NCBI RefSeq assembly: GCF_000421145.1
Contig: NZ_ATWH01000018.1
Span: 1-64,000, forward strand
Direction: 5' to 3'
Length of the DNA stretch: 64,000 nucleotides
DNA from: Glaciibacter superstes DSM 21135
GTDB taxonomy: Bacteria; Actinomycetota; Actinomycetes; Actinomycetales; Microbacteriaceae
In this document: piece after piece, positions 9,123-17,923 of the stretch
Layout: every line of letters starts with the position of its first letter
Position numbering within the stretch: the first letter of the stretch is position 1
Notes under the pieces: generated by a model
Databases searched by the model: none
Seen by the model: only the letters and a program-made list of their open reading frames with translations
What the model was told of the DNA's origin: nothing
Made by a program: the position numbers and the translations under genes

Positions 9123-10141
9123 CAATATCGACCATCTCAGCGCGCCGCCGCCGCATACCCGGTGACCTTGTCACCGCGGTCGTGATCTTTGTGGTGATTT
9201 ACAGCCTCCTATTGGCGATTGCACCGTTTGAGCGGAACCTGTACTCGTTTAGCAACTTTGTCCTCCTGATGATGCCCTTGGCGGTTGCGGTGATCGGCAC
9301 CTCCACGGTGCTGATTACCGGTGGATTCGACTTGTCGGTGGCGGGTACGCTCGGCCTGTCCAATGTGCTTGCCACCGTGCTCACCTCGGCTTACCCGGAC
9401 ATGGGCGTGCCGATTACGATCGGGATTCTCGGGCTGGGGCTCGTTGTCGGGCTGTTTAACGGTGTCCTCATCGTGCTTCTTGGGTTGCAGTCGATTGCGG
9501 TGACGCTCGCCTCATATATCTGCATGACCGGGGTCGCGCTCATTCTCCTTCCCGCACCCGGTGGTTCCGTCCCGATCGAGTTCACCACGATGTTCAAGCT
9601 ATCCATCGGCGGGTTCCCCGCCGCGCTAGGCGCGCTCATATTGCTGTGCTTGCTATGGACGTATCTGAGGCGGACGCGCTTCGGGGCGACGCTATTCTCA
9701 ATCGGTTCAGACCGCCAGGCGGCCGTGATCTCCGGTATGCCCGTTCGCGCCACTGAGGTCGGAGCCTACGCCTTCGCAGGCGTTATGTACGCGATCGCCG
9801 GGCTGTTCCTCACTGCGGTGACAGCCTCGGGCGACCCGAACGCGGGGTTCCCGTTCCTCCTGACCAGCTTTGCCGCGGTCGCTCTCGGAATGGTGAGCTT
9901 CCGCGGTGGGAAAGGCTCCGCAATCGCTGCCGTATTTGGCGCCGGGTCCCTCATCGCACTCCCGAAGCTGCTGTTTGGGCTTCGCATTCAGGACTTCTGG
10001 TCGGGCGCGATTCTGGGGATCACTATCCTCTTGGCGCTAAGCCTGCCACTTGTGTCTCGCGTCGCTATACGCCGCCGCCGCCCAGCCGTAGCGGCCGTGA
10101 CGGACACGCGTTCACGAAAGGATTTGGCCGATGTCGAATAA
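9119..10141 (+). CDS. Ribose-type ABC permease 1 (RbsC family)
   Basis: A 340-residue inner-membrane permease with about ten hydrophobic segments and the BPD_transp_2 hallmark STVLITGGFDLSVAGTLGLS. It starts in an ATGA overlap with the ATPase gene and overlaps the second permease by 11 bp. Having two different permease genes suggests a heterodimeric channel, as in other CUT2-type importers. The substrate is probably a polar, possibly sugar-linked compound, but the sequence alone does not say. Confidence 0.9.
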   Translation: MTISTISARRRRIPGDLVTAVVIFVVIYSLLLAIAPFERNLYSFSNFVLLMMPLAVAVIGTSTVLITGGFDLSVAGTLGLSNVLATVLTSAYPDMGVPITIGILGLGLVVGLFNGVLIVLLGLQSIAVTLASYICMTGVALILLPAPGGSVPIEFTTMFKLSIGGFPAALGALILLCLLWTYLRRTRFGATLFSIGSDRQAAVISGMPVRATEVGAYAFAGVMYAIAGLFLTAVTASGDPNAGFPFLLTSFAAVALGMVSFRGGKGSAIAAVFGAGSLIALPKLLFGLRIQDFWSGAILGITILLALSLPLVSRVAIRRRRPAVAAVTDTRSRKDLADVE

Positions 10142-11162
10142 CACGCTTCCCACAGATCAGACCGGCGCCACGATCCTCCCCGACCCGCGTCAGGAGACCG
10201 TACCGCGACGGATCGGGGCCTTCTTCGCGCAACCGGTCGTGATCGTTTGGATCATATTTGTGCTCATGTTTCCGCTGTCGCGGATCGTCAGCCCAAGTTT
10301 TCCCTCCCTCGGGCAGTTGGAAAGCACCCTCATCCTCGGACTTTTCCTCGTCGTGGTCGCTTTTGGGCAGGGTTTTGTGATCCTCACGGGCGGGTTCGAT
10401 CTGTCGCTACCACAAACCATCGCGCTTGGGGCGTTTCTCACCGGATACCTCGCGAACACCGGTTGGCCGGTTATGGGGGCAATTGTGGCCGCCACTATCG
10501 GCTGCGCCCTCATAGGGCTGATCAACGGGCTCCTCGTAGCCTATGCGAAATTTCCGCCGTTTATTGTGACACTCGCCACCGGCTCGATTCTGGGTTCGGT
10601 GCTACTCGGAGTCAGCCGCGGCACACCCGCCCAACCATCCCCAGCCGCACTATCGAGCCTGTTCAGTGGGAAAGAATCGTTCCTTGGCATCCCCACCCCG
10701 ATCTGGGCACTGGTCATATTCGCGCTCATCGCTTATCTCATTCAGATGCGGTCAACGATTGGCCGCCGAACCTTCGCAGTCGGCAATAGCGAGATCGCCT
10801 CCCGGGTCGCGGGGGTGCCCGTCTCCTCAACGCTCATCATCGTCTACACGTTCGCGGGCATCTCCTCCGGTCTCGCCGGCATCATGCTCCTTGGCTATTC
10901 TTCCGGAGCAGACCTGAACATCGGCGCCTCGTGGCTCTTGCCGAGCATTACTGCTGTCGTGGTAGGCGGGTCGGCTATTCGCGGCGGTGCTGGCTCCTAC
11001 GCCGGCACTATCGGAGGGGCACTCCTCATCACCGTCCTCGGCATCGACATTAGTGCCGCCGGTTTCTCCGAAGGGGTGAAACAAATCCTCTATGGCGTCA
11101 TCATCCTGATCGCGCTCATTGCCGCCCGATTGGGCAAGGACGCTGGCGCTGCCAGAACCTAA
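10131..11162 (+). CDS. Ribose-type ABC permease 2 (RbsC family)
   Basis: A 343-residue inner-membrane permease, the partner of the preceding gene. The hallmark motif GQGFVILTGGFDLSLPQTIALG is present, and a conserved GGSAIRGGAGSYAGT loop lies near the C-terminus. The first 40 residues are a cytoplasmic tail. The gene begins before the previous stop codon, so the pair is probably translationally coupled. Confidence 0.9.
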   Translation: MSNNTLPTDQTGATILPDPRQETVPRRIGAFFAQPVVIVWIIFVLMFPLSRIVSPSFPSLGQLESTLILGLFLVVVAFGQGFVILTGGFDLSLPQTIALGAFLTGYLANTGWPVMGAIVAATIGCALIGLINGLLVAYAKFPPFIVTLATGSILGSVLLGVSRGTPAQPSPAALSSLFSGKESFLGIPTPIWALVIFALIAYLIQMRSTIGRRTFAVGNSEIASRVAGVPVSSTLIIVYTFAGISSGLAGIMLLGYSSGADLNIGASWLLPSITAVVVGGSAIRGGAGSYAGTIGGALLITVLGIDISAAGFSEGVKQILYGVIILIALIAARLGKDAGAART

Positions 11163-11198
11163 TTCGAATCACAAACCGCCTGAACAAGGGAGCTACTA

Positions 11199-12458
11199 AT
11201 GGCGTCAAAAACAAAAAAATTGAGTCGGCTGGTCGGTGCCATCGCGGCGCTGGCGTCGGCGACAATCATGCTCGCGGCGTGTACCGCCGGTCCGGGAGAC
11301 AGCGGCGGTGACGGGCAGAAAGACAAGGTGTTCCTGAACCTCAGTTACAGTGGCAACAACTGGCAGGACGAGGCCGCAAACCTCGCCATGGCTATCGCTG
11401 AGGCGCCGGAGAACGCCGAAAAATACGACGTGACGAAGCAGATCTCCGGCACCGATGTTCAAAAGCAGATCTCTGACCTACAATCCATGATCGCATCCGG
11501 CGCGAAACTCATCGTCTCCTATCCGATTTCACCGACCGCGCTCGACCAGGTCATTCAGGAAGGCTGCGACCGGGGAGTCACCTTTGTGTTCTACGACTCC
11601 ACCGTAAACGCAGATTGCGCCTACAACGTCGCGTTCATTACAGGGGCCCTTGCCGACGAGCCCGAGCGGGCCTTCTTCGGCGCGCAGACCGCCCAAGCCC
11701 TCGTGGACCTTTTGGGGGGGGAAGGCAAAATCTTCCTGAACCGCGGCGTCGCCGGCACCTCAACCGACACCGTCCATTTTGACACCGCCATGGCCGTGTT
11801 CAACAAGTATCCCGGGATCGAGATCGTCGCGGAATACTATGGCAGTTGGGACTCCTCGCAGAGCCAACAGGAGACCGCGAAAGCGCTCGCCGCTCACCCA
11901 GATGTCGAAGGCGTCTGGTCGCAGGACGGCGAAGCGGGCGTTTTGAAGGCCCTCGAGGCGGCAGGACTGGAAATTCCCGTCACCGGTGAGAACAGCAACT
12001 ACTTCCGGCAACGGCTCAGCGAGGGCTGGCCCGGGGTTTCCTCCGGCTCCCCGCCCGCACAGGCTGGCATCGCGATGAAGGTTGGCCTGCACATTCTAGA
12101 ACACGGCGCCGATGGCATTCCGAAAAACATCGAGGTGCCGCTGCCGTGGGTCACCACCGAAACCGCGAAGCCGTGCGAGGGTACCGACTTCGTTGACGGC
12201 TGTAACTTCTTCCCCGGCGAGGCCGACACGTTCGTCACCGAGGTGTTCCAGGTGGACCTACTACCAGAAGCCTCCCTTGATGCTGCCAAAACGGGGACCG
12301 GCATCACCGAAGTGCAGGACCTTCCGAAAATGAAGGACTTTGCACAGGCCGAGTGGCGCCGTATCTACACCCGTGATTCCTGTGATGAAGGCTGGGCGGA
12401 AGGAACGGTCACCGAGAACCAGATTCCGGCGGGCCTGCCTGGTTGCGTTCAACCGTAG
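11199..12458 (+). CDS. Ribose-type ABC substrate-binding lipoprotein
   Basis: A 419-residue periplasmic-binding-protein fold (type 1, RbsB-like) with a lipoprotein signal peptide ending in MLAAC (Cys about 28). The ligand domain contains DVQKQISDLQSMIASGAKLI and GVWSQDGEAGVLKALEAAG, typical of CUT2 sugar-binding proteins. At 419 residues it is longer than classic RbsB (about 300), with an extended Cys-containing C-terminal part. An AAGGGAG ribosome-binding site precedes the ATG. The gene is followed by a strong hairpin, as often seen after abundant binding proteins. Confidence 0.88.
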   Translation: MASKTKKLSRLVGAIAALASATIMLAACTAGPGDSGGDGQKDKVFLNLSYSGNNWQDEAANLAMAIAEAPENAEKYDVTKQISGTDVQKQISDLQSMIASGAKLIVSYPISPTALDQVIQEGCDRGVTFVFYDSTVNADCAYNVAFITGALADEPERAFFGAQTAQALVDLLGGEGKIFLNRGVAGTSTDTVHFDTAMAVFNKYPGIEIVAEYYGSWDSSQSQQETAKALAAHPDVEGVWSQDGEAGVLKALEAAGLEIPVTGENSNYFRQRLSEGWPGVSSGSPPAQAGIAMKVGLHILEHGADGIPKNIEVPLPWVTTETAKPCEGTDFVDGCNFFPGEADTFVTEVFQVDLLPEASLDAAKTGTGITEVQDLPKMKDFAQAEWRRIYTRDSCDEGWAEGTVTENQIPAGLPGCVQP

Positions 12459-12470
12459 GAGCACGAACAC

Positions 12471-12499
12471 CGGTGGGGGCGGCCGCGCCGCTCCCACCG
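12471..12499 (+). terminator. GC-rich hairpin after the binding-protein gene (attenuator or mRNA-stabilising stem-loop)
   Basis: The left arm 12471-12483 pairs with 12487-12499 to give a 13-bp stem with one G-U pair and a 3-base loop. There is no T-run after it, so full intrinsic termination is unlikely. It lies between the binding-protein stop codon and pxpA, where it could raise binding-protein expression relative to the enzymes. Confidence 0.65.
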
Positions 12500-12530
12500 C
12501 CAATCAGGTGAGAGAAGGAAGACGAAAACA

Positions 12531-13271
12531 ATGGAAATTAACGCGGATGCAGGAGAGAGCTTCGGCCGTTGGAGCCTCGGCGACCAGGCGGAGCTGTTCA
12601 AGCACATCGACGCCGTGAATATTGCGTGCGGCTTCCATGCTGGCGACCCGACCACGATGCGAAAGACCGTTGACCAAGCGATGGAGTACGAGCTTAGCCT
12701 CGGTGCACACCCGGGCTATCAGGATCTAATCGGATTTGGGCGGCGCATAATTCCGATGGCGCCACTCAGTGTCGTTGACCTGATTCTTTATCAGGTCGGG
12801 GCGCTCGACGGGATCGTTACCGCTCGTGGTGGGACCCTTCGTCACATCAAACCCCATGGGTCGTTGTATGGGACGATTGCCCGCGATGCGGAACTCGCCG
12901 ACTTGATCGGCCGTTCGCTGGTGCGCGGCTACCCACACCTCTCCGTCTATCTCACCCCGAGTGTCGGTGCCGATGCGCTGGAAATGGCCGGGGTGCGGGT
13001 CGTGCGGGAGAACGCTGTCGACCTCGAGTTCGACGACGAGGGGATGAACGTGATCGACCCAGTCCCACAGGAGAAGGCGCCCGGTCCCATCGCCGAACAG
13101 GCGGTGCGGATCACCCAAGGACATGTGCTCACGAACACTGGGAAAACGGTATCCATGCATTTAGAGAGCATATGTGTGCACGGCGACCGGGTGAACGCCC
13201 CCGGTATCGCGGGACAGGTGCGCGCGGCACTGATTGACGCGGGTGTCCACGTCGGCCCCTTGAATGCATAG
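12531..13271 (+). CDS. pxpA: LamB/YcsF family, 5-oxoprolinase subunit A
   Basis: A 246-residue cytoplasmic protein, normal length for the family. The N-terminus has the family signature INADAGESFGRW, then NIACGFHAGDP and LGAHPGYQDLIGFGRR. KPHGSLYG and the C-terminal ICVHGD motif are also present. With PxpB and PxpC it forms the ATP-dependent 5-oxoproline (lactam) hydrolase in bacteria. Here the set is extended with biotin enzymes, so the substrate may be a different lactam or cyclic amide. An AGAAGGAAG ribosome-binding site precedes the ATG. Confidence 0.9.
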   Translation: MEINADAGESFGRWSLGDQAELFKHIDAVNIACGFHAGDPTTMRKTVDQAMEYELSLGAHPGYQDLIGFGRRIIPMAPLSVVDLILYQVGALDGIVTARGGTLRHIKPHGSLYGTIARDAELADLIGRSLVRGYPHLSVYLTPSVGADALEMAGVRVVRENAVDLEFDDEGMNVIDPVPQEKAPGPIAEQAVRITQGHVLTNTGKTVSMHLESICVHGDRVNAPGIAGQVRAALIDAGVHVGPLNA

Positions 13272-13280
13272 GAATTATCG

Positions 13281-14180
13281 ATGACCGAAATGTATCGTCA
13301 GCTCAGCGGCGGCGGCAGGCTGAGCTTCGGCGGTGATGAGTTTATTTTCGTTGAACTGTCCGAGGAGATGCGCATCCAGCAGGCGCTAACCATTCAGACG
13401 CTCGCGCGCACCCTCACCGCGATGAACCTTCCTGGTGTGACTGACGTGTGTCCCGCGCACGCCAGCTATATGATCCGCTACACCCCGGAACGAGTGAACC
13501 TACCAGAACTGCTCGCCACGATTCAGGAGGTTCACGAGGAAATGGTCACCGGGCGCCCGGCCACGATCAACACCTGCATCGTGGATGTGCCTGTCTATTA
13601 CAACGATCCGTGGACTCGTGAAACGCTCATGAAGTTTCGAGACCGCCACCAGGACCCGAGCAGCACAGACATCGAGTACGCGGCCCGAGTCAACGGGTTC
13701 GAGAGCATCGACGAGCTCATTGCCGCTCACACTAGACACCCATTCCTCGTCACATTCATGAACTTCGTTCCGGGGAATGCGGAGAGCGTGCAGCTCGTGC
13801 CGCGCGACCTTCAGATAGAAGTTCCCAAGTACAAGTCCCCCCGGACTGAAACGCCCTCCCGCGCGGTCGGGCACGGCGGCGCCTTCGCGAACATCTACCC
13901 CTCCGCCGGCGCCGGCGGGGTGCAGTTACTCGGCCGAACCCCCATCAACGTCGTGGACATGGCGCAGACGCGTGCCGACTTCCGGGAACGCCCTGTTCTG
14001 CTCCCCGCAGGCACTCTCGTCTCCTTCCGAGCTATCTCCGAAGCGGAATATTTCGATATCCGGGCGGCGGTGGAGGCGGACGAGTACCGCGTTCGCATCG
14101 CTGATATCGAGTTCTCGGTCGGCAAGCACATCGAGGACTGGGAAGGCTACAACGACGAACTCCTGGAGGCACTCCAATGA
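13281..14180 (+). CDS. pxpB: KipI/AHS1-type carboxyltransferase subunit, 5-oxoprolinase subunit B
   Basis: A 299-residue KipI/AHS1-domain protein. It is longer than the roughly 220-240 residues of simple KipI and carries an extra middle segment with DVPVYYNDPWTRET, which resembles the equivalent domain of urea carboxylase. The C-terminal half shows HGGAFANIYPSAGAGGVQLLGRTP, the conserved active-site-like region. It starts 9 bp after pxpA and overlaps pxpC by 4 bp. It probably forms the catalytic heterodimer with PxpC; association with a biotin carrier is inferred from the next genes. Confidence 0.88.
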   Translation: MTEMYRQLSGGGRLSFGGDEFIFVELSEEMRIQQALTIQTLARTLTAMNLPGVTDVCPAHASYMIRYTPERVNLPELLATIQEVHEEMVTGRPATINTCIVDVPVYYNDPWTRETLMKFRDRHQDPSSTDIEYAARVNGFESIDELIAAHTRHPFLVTFMNFVPGNAESVQLVPRDLQIEVPKYKSPRTETPSRAVGHGGAFANIYPSAGAGGVQLLGRTPINVVDMAQTRADFRERPVLLPAGTLVSFRAISEAEYFDIRAAVEADEYRVRIADIEFSVGKHIEDWEGYNDELLEALQ

Positions 14181-15196
14181 TGCACATCATCATGCCCGGC
14201 CTGCAGACCCTCGTTCAGGACAGCGGGCGCGACGGGTACTATGCCCTCGGGATGCCGCCCGCCGGTGCCCTTGACCAGCGCTCCTACACGCTAGGGAACA
14301 TGCTCGTCGGAAATGATCCCCGAGCGGCCAGCTTGGAATTCGCATTCATGGGGCCAGCGATCCAGTTCCAATCCGACACCGTTATCGCGGTGACGGGGGC
14401 TGAAGTGACCGCCCTTATTGACGGTGAGCCACAGCCGATGTGGGCGAGTGTGCCCATCAAGAAGGGACAAACTCTGTCTTTCGGGCCGATGACCCGCGGC
14501 AGTCGCGGGTACATTGCTCTGCGCGGCGGGGTCGATGTGCCAAAACTCTTGGGGAGCCGCTCGACATACCAAACCGTTCAGTTCGGTGGGCACATGGGCC
14601 GTGCTTTGAAACCGGGTGATGTGCTTCCCATCGGCACCCAAATCCACTCGGAGGACGGTCATGGCGATCGCATCCGTGAGTTGGACCCGAAGTACCTGCC
14701 ATCGCTTGATTCCAGCGCGGACCTGGCTGTTGTCATCGGCCTGGCTAACTACCGGTTCACTCCCGAGTCGGTGCAGCTCTTCTTTGAAGCCAACTTCACC
14801 GTCTCCCATGAAGCCAACCGCACCGCCTACCGCCTGATCGGACCGGCCCTCGAATTCGTAGAACGCGACGTACCCTTCGGAGCCGGGAGCGACCCCAGCA
14901 ACGTCGTCAATCTCGGCTACCCCCTCGGGTCGATCCAGATCCCGAGTGGAAGCGAGCCTATCTGCCTGCTTCGTGATGCAGTCACTGGTGGTGGATACGT
15001 CACGTTCGGCACGATTATCTCCACCGACCTTGATGCACTCGCGCAGCTGAAAACACCGGATACGGTGACCTTCAACTCCGTGTCCGTCACTGAAGCGCAC
15101 GCTAAACGGCGACACGCCCACAATGAGCTGGCACAGATTGCAAAATCCCTAGAGTACCCGTGGGTATTTGGGGCAGAACGAGAGGAAACCCCATGA
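14177..15196 (+). CDS. pxpC: KipA/AHS2-type carboxyltransferase subunit, 5-oxoprolinase subunit C
   Basis: A 339-residue KipA/AHS2-domain protein with the family start MPGLQTLVQDSGRDGYYALGMPPAGALDQ and the motif RGYIALRGGVDVPKLLGSRST. A C-terminal GGYVTFGTIISTDLD is also typical. The fold is that of the carboxyltransferase domain of urea carboxylase. It overlaps pxpB (ATGA) and the biotin carrier gene (ATGA), so the three products are likely made in matched amounts. Confidence 0.88.
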   Translation: MMHIIMPGLQTLVQDSGRDGYYALGMPPAGALDQRSYTLGNMLVGNDPRAASLEFAFMGPAIQFQSDTVIAVTGAEVTALIDGEPQPMWASVPIKKGQTLSFGPMTRGSRGYIALRGGVDVPKLLGSRSTYQTVQFGGHMGRALKPGDVLPIGTQIHSEDGHGDRIRELDPKYLPSLDSSADLAVVIGLANYRFTPESVQLFFEANFTVSHEANRTAYRLIGPALEFVERDVPFGAGSDPSNVVNLGYPLGSIQIPSGSEPICLLRDAVTGGGYVTFGTIISTDLDALAQLKTPDTVTFNSVSVTEAHAKRRHAHNELAQIAKSLEYPWVFGAEREETP

Positions 15197-15438
15197 GCAC
15201 ACAAATGATCGCGGCCCCGGCACCAGGGGTCTTTTGGCAACGACCGGGCCCCGACGCAGAACCCTTCCTTTCGCCGGGTCAGGAAGTTCGTATCGGCCAA
15301 ACCATCGGCATTATCGAGATCATGAAAATGTTCGTGGAGGTGCACGCCGATCGTGACGGCATCGTCAAGCGTTATGTGATCGACAACGGCCAGAGCATAC
15401 CCATGGGCGCCAGCCTCGTCGAGCTCGAGGGGGCATAA
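15193..15438 (+). CDS. Biotin carboxyl carrier protein (stand-alone biotinyl domain)
   Basis: An 81-residue biotinyl/lipoyl domain. The biotinylation Lys lies in IGIIEIMKMFVEV, where the usual EAMKM reads EIMKM. Chains of AccB in fatty-acid synthesis are about twice as long, with a linker; this minimal form fits a dedicated catabolic carboxylase. It overlaps pxpC by 4 bp and is followed 5 bp later by the biotin carboxylase gene. Confidence 0.88.
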   Translation: MSTQMIAAPAPGVFWQRPGPDAEPFLSPGQEVRIGQTIGIIEIMKMFVEVHADRDGIVKRYVIDNGQSIPMGASLVELEGA

Positions 15439-15443
15439 CCCAG

Positions 15444-16835
15444 ATGAAGCGAGTCCTTGTCGCCAACCGTGGCGAGATCGCGGTGCGCATCATCCGCGCC
15501 TGTCACGACGCCGGAATTGAAGCTATCGCCGTCTACTCGGACGTCGACCGTGACGCGCTGCATGTGCAGCTGGCCGACGAAGCCGTCCACATCGGTAAAG
15601 CGGCCGCCCCTGAGAGCTACCTGAACCAGGAAGCCCTCATCGCTGCCGCCCGCGAGGGAAATGCCGACGCGGTCCACCCCGGTTACGGGTTCCTCGCGGA
15701 GAACGCCCAGTTCGCCGATCTTGTTCAGCACGAAGGGTTCATCTGGATTGGACCCGGCTCCGACACGATCGACCGTATGGGCGATAAGGCGCAGGCCCGC
15801 GCTCTCGCGATTGAAGCGGACGTTCCTGTCGTCCCGGGAAGCGTGGTGCTAAGCGACCTCGCGCACGCTACCGACGAAGCCTCTCGGCTCGGCTACCCGG
15901 TTCTCCTCAAAGCCGCCGAAGGCGGTGGTGGCAAAGGTATCCGTGCAGTAGCGAACGAGGGTGAACTCCAGCAGGCATTTACCGAAGCGGTTCGGGAGGT
16001 CACTGCCGCCTTTGGCGCAGCGAACATCTACCTCGAGAAGTCACTCAGCAACGTCAGACACATCGAGGTCCAAGTCCTCGGAGACCGATTCGGCAACATC
16101 GTGCACCTTCACGAACGCGACTGCTCACTCCAACGGCGCCGACAAAAAGTAGTGGAAGAAGCCCCCGCATCGAACCTGGCGCCAGAAACCCGTCGGAAAC
16201 TCCACGAGTACGCCGTCACGCTCGCCGAAAAGATGGAGTACGTCTCCGCAGGCACCGTCGAGTTCCTCGTAGACAAGGACGGTGGTATCTACTTCATTGA
16301 GGTGAATGCTCGAATTCAGGTGGAACATGGCATAACGGAAATGGTTACCGGGATCGACATCTGTGTGGAACAGCTTCGGGTCGCCTTTGGGAGCGAACTG
16401 TCATTCACCCAGGCGGAGGTGACTGTCGCTGGTCATGCCATCGAGGCGCGAATCAATGCCGAGAATCCGGCCTTTCACTTTGTCGGGAGTCCCGGCGAAA
16501 TCGAATACTGCCGCACACCGTCGGGCCCCGGAGTTCGCGTGGACACGTTCGTTGAGACCGGTACCACCGTGCAACCCCACTACGACTCCCTCATCGCGAA
16601 AGTCATGGTCCACGCACCGACGCGTGAGCAAGCGAGTCTCCGAATGAACCGGGCCTTGAACGAAACAATCATAATCGGGATCAGCACAACCAAGTCCGTC
16701 GTCCAGAACTTGGTGAACACGACTTGGTTCGAGGACGCTGACTACACGACCGAAACTTTGGAGAAGGTCCTGCCCACACTCCTCCACACCTCCGCGTCGC
16801 GTCTCGACCGCAAAAAGATCGCGGTCAATAAGTGA
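15444..16835 (+). CDS. Biotin carboxylase (AccC family)
   Basis: A 463-residue cytoplasmic ATP-grasp enzyme that charges biotin with bicarbonate. The family start RVLVANRGEIAVRIIRACHDAG, the ATP-grasp loop AAEGGGGKGIR, and the catalytic segment EVNARIQVEHGITEMVTG are intact (QVEH usually followed by PVTE; here GITE). The length is normal for a free biotin carboxylase. Located directly after the carrier and PxpB/C, it should complete a split enzyme analogous to urea carboxylase rather than feed acetyl-CoA carboxylase. Confidence 0.88.
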   Translation: MKRVLVANRGEIAVRIIRACHDAGIEAIAVYSDVDRDALHVQLADEAVHIGKAAAPESYLNQEALIAAAREGNADAVHPGYGFLAENAQFADLVQHEGFIWIGPGSDTIDRMGDKAQARALAIEADVPVVPGSVVLSDLAHATDEASRLGYPVLLKAAEGGGGKGIRAVANEGELQQAFTEAVREVTAAFGAANIYLEKSLSNVRHIEVQVLGDRFGNIVHLHERDCSLQRRRQKVVEEAPASNLAPETRRKLHEYAVTLAEKMEYVSAGTVEFLVDKDGGIYFIEVNARIQVEHGITEMVTGIDICVEQLRVAFGSELSFTQAEVTVAGHAIEARINAENPAFHFVGSPGEIEYCRTPSGPGVRVDTFVETGTTVQPHYDSLIAKVMVHAPTREQASLRMNRALNETIIIGISTTKSVVQNLVNTTWFEDADYTTETLEKVLPTLLHTSASRLDRKKIAVNK

Positions 16836-17923
16836 CCCACGCGAAACACCGCATCGCACTTCTGCCCGGTGACGGCATCGGTCAGGAAGTGTGCGAGTCA
16901 GCGGTACTGGTCCTCGACGTGCTGGCCCGCCGTCACGGCTTCGAACTCGTATGGACCGAATTTCCGTGGGGCTGCGACTTTTACCTCCAGACGGGTTCCA
17001 TGATGGCGCCCGGCGCATTGGAGACGCTCGAGTCCTACGACGCCATTCTTCTTGGCGCGGTCGGTTCTCCGAAGGTGAAAGACCACGTGTCCCTCTGGGG
17101 ATTGCTAATCCCCATCAGGCGGAGGTTCGACCAGTACGTCAACTTACGACCGGTTCATTCCGTGCGCGGCGTGCGCTCCGCACTCAATTCCCCGGAACCG
17201 ATCGACTTTCTCATCGTCCGAGAGAACAGCGAGGGCGAGTACTCCGAAGCGGGAGGGCGATTGTTCGCCGGAACGCCACGCGAACTCGCCGTTCAGGAGT
17301 CAGTCTTCAGCAGGACCGGTATCGATCGGATCGTGAACTTCGCCGCAGATGCCGCGCTGGAGCGCAAGGGGAAGCTCGTGTCGGCGACCAAGTCGAACGG
17401 CATCATCCACACCATGCCGTTTTGGGACGAGGTCGCCTCAGAGGTGGCGGAAAGTCGGGGCGTGCCTAACGACCTCCAACACATCGACGCGCTGGCTGCT
17501 CGGTTCGTCATTGCACCTCAAAGTCTGGATGTCGTTGTCGCCTCCAATCTCTTCGGCGACATCTTAAGCGACCTGGGATCCGCGCTCACCGGCGGAATCG
17601 GACTTGGACCGTCGGCGAACCTCAATCCCGAACGCGATCACCCATCGATGTTCGAATCCATCCACGGGTCCGCTCCCGATATCGCCGGACTCGGAGTGGC
17701 CAACCCCACCGGCGAGCTGTGGGCGTCGTCCATGATGCTCGAACATCTGGGCGAGGTCGATGCCGCGAGGGAGCTCATCGAGGCGGTGGAGACCGTCTTG
17801 AGCGTACCTGGCCGATGCACCCGAAATCTCGGCGGTACCGGGACAACGCGCTCATTCACGGACGCCGTCGTGAATCACCTCGAGCCGTTGGCCAGAAACG
17901 CTTCTCCAGTCGTGAAGGTCTAG
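16832..17923 (+). CDS. TtuC/DmlA-type beta-decarboxylating dehydrogenase
   Basis: A 363-residue member of the isocitrate/isopropylmalate dehydrogenase family. The stretches WGCDFYLQTGSMM, DHVSLWGLLIPIRRRFDQY and NLRPVHS are typical of tartrate dehydrogenase/D-malate dehydrogenase rather than LeuB. The metal-binding Asp region VVASNLFGDILSDLG and the NAD-binding ESIHGSAPDIAG are intact. The GTG start overlaps the previous stop codon (GTGA). It oxidises and decarboxylates a 2-hydroxy acid with NAD; the acid made in this pathway is unknown. Confidence 0.85.
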   Translation: MTHAKHRIALLPGDGIGQEVCESAVLVLDVLARRHGFELVWTEFPWGCDFYLQTGSMMAPGALETLESYDAILLGAVGSPKVKDHVSLWGLLIPIRRRFDQYVNLRPVHSVRGVRSALNSPEPIDFLIVRENSEGEYSEAGGRLFAGTPRELAVQESVFSRTGIDRIVNFAADAALERKGKLVSATKSNGIIHTMPFWDEVASEVAESRGVPNDLQHIDALAARFVIAPQSLDVVVASNLFGDILSDLGSALTGGIGLGPSANLNPERDHPSMFESIHGSAPDIAGLGVANPTGELWASSMMLEHLGEVDAARELIEAVETVLSVPGRCTRNLGGTGTTRSFTDAVVNHLEPLARNASPVVKV

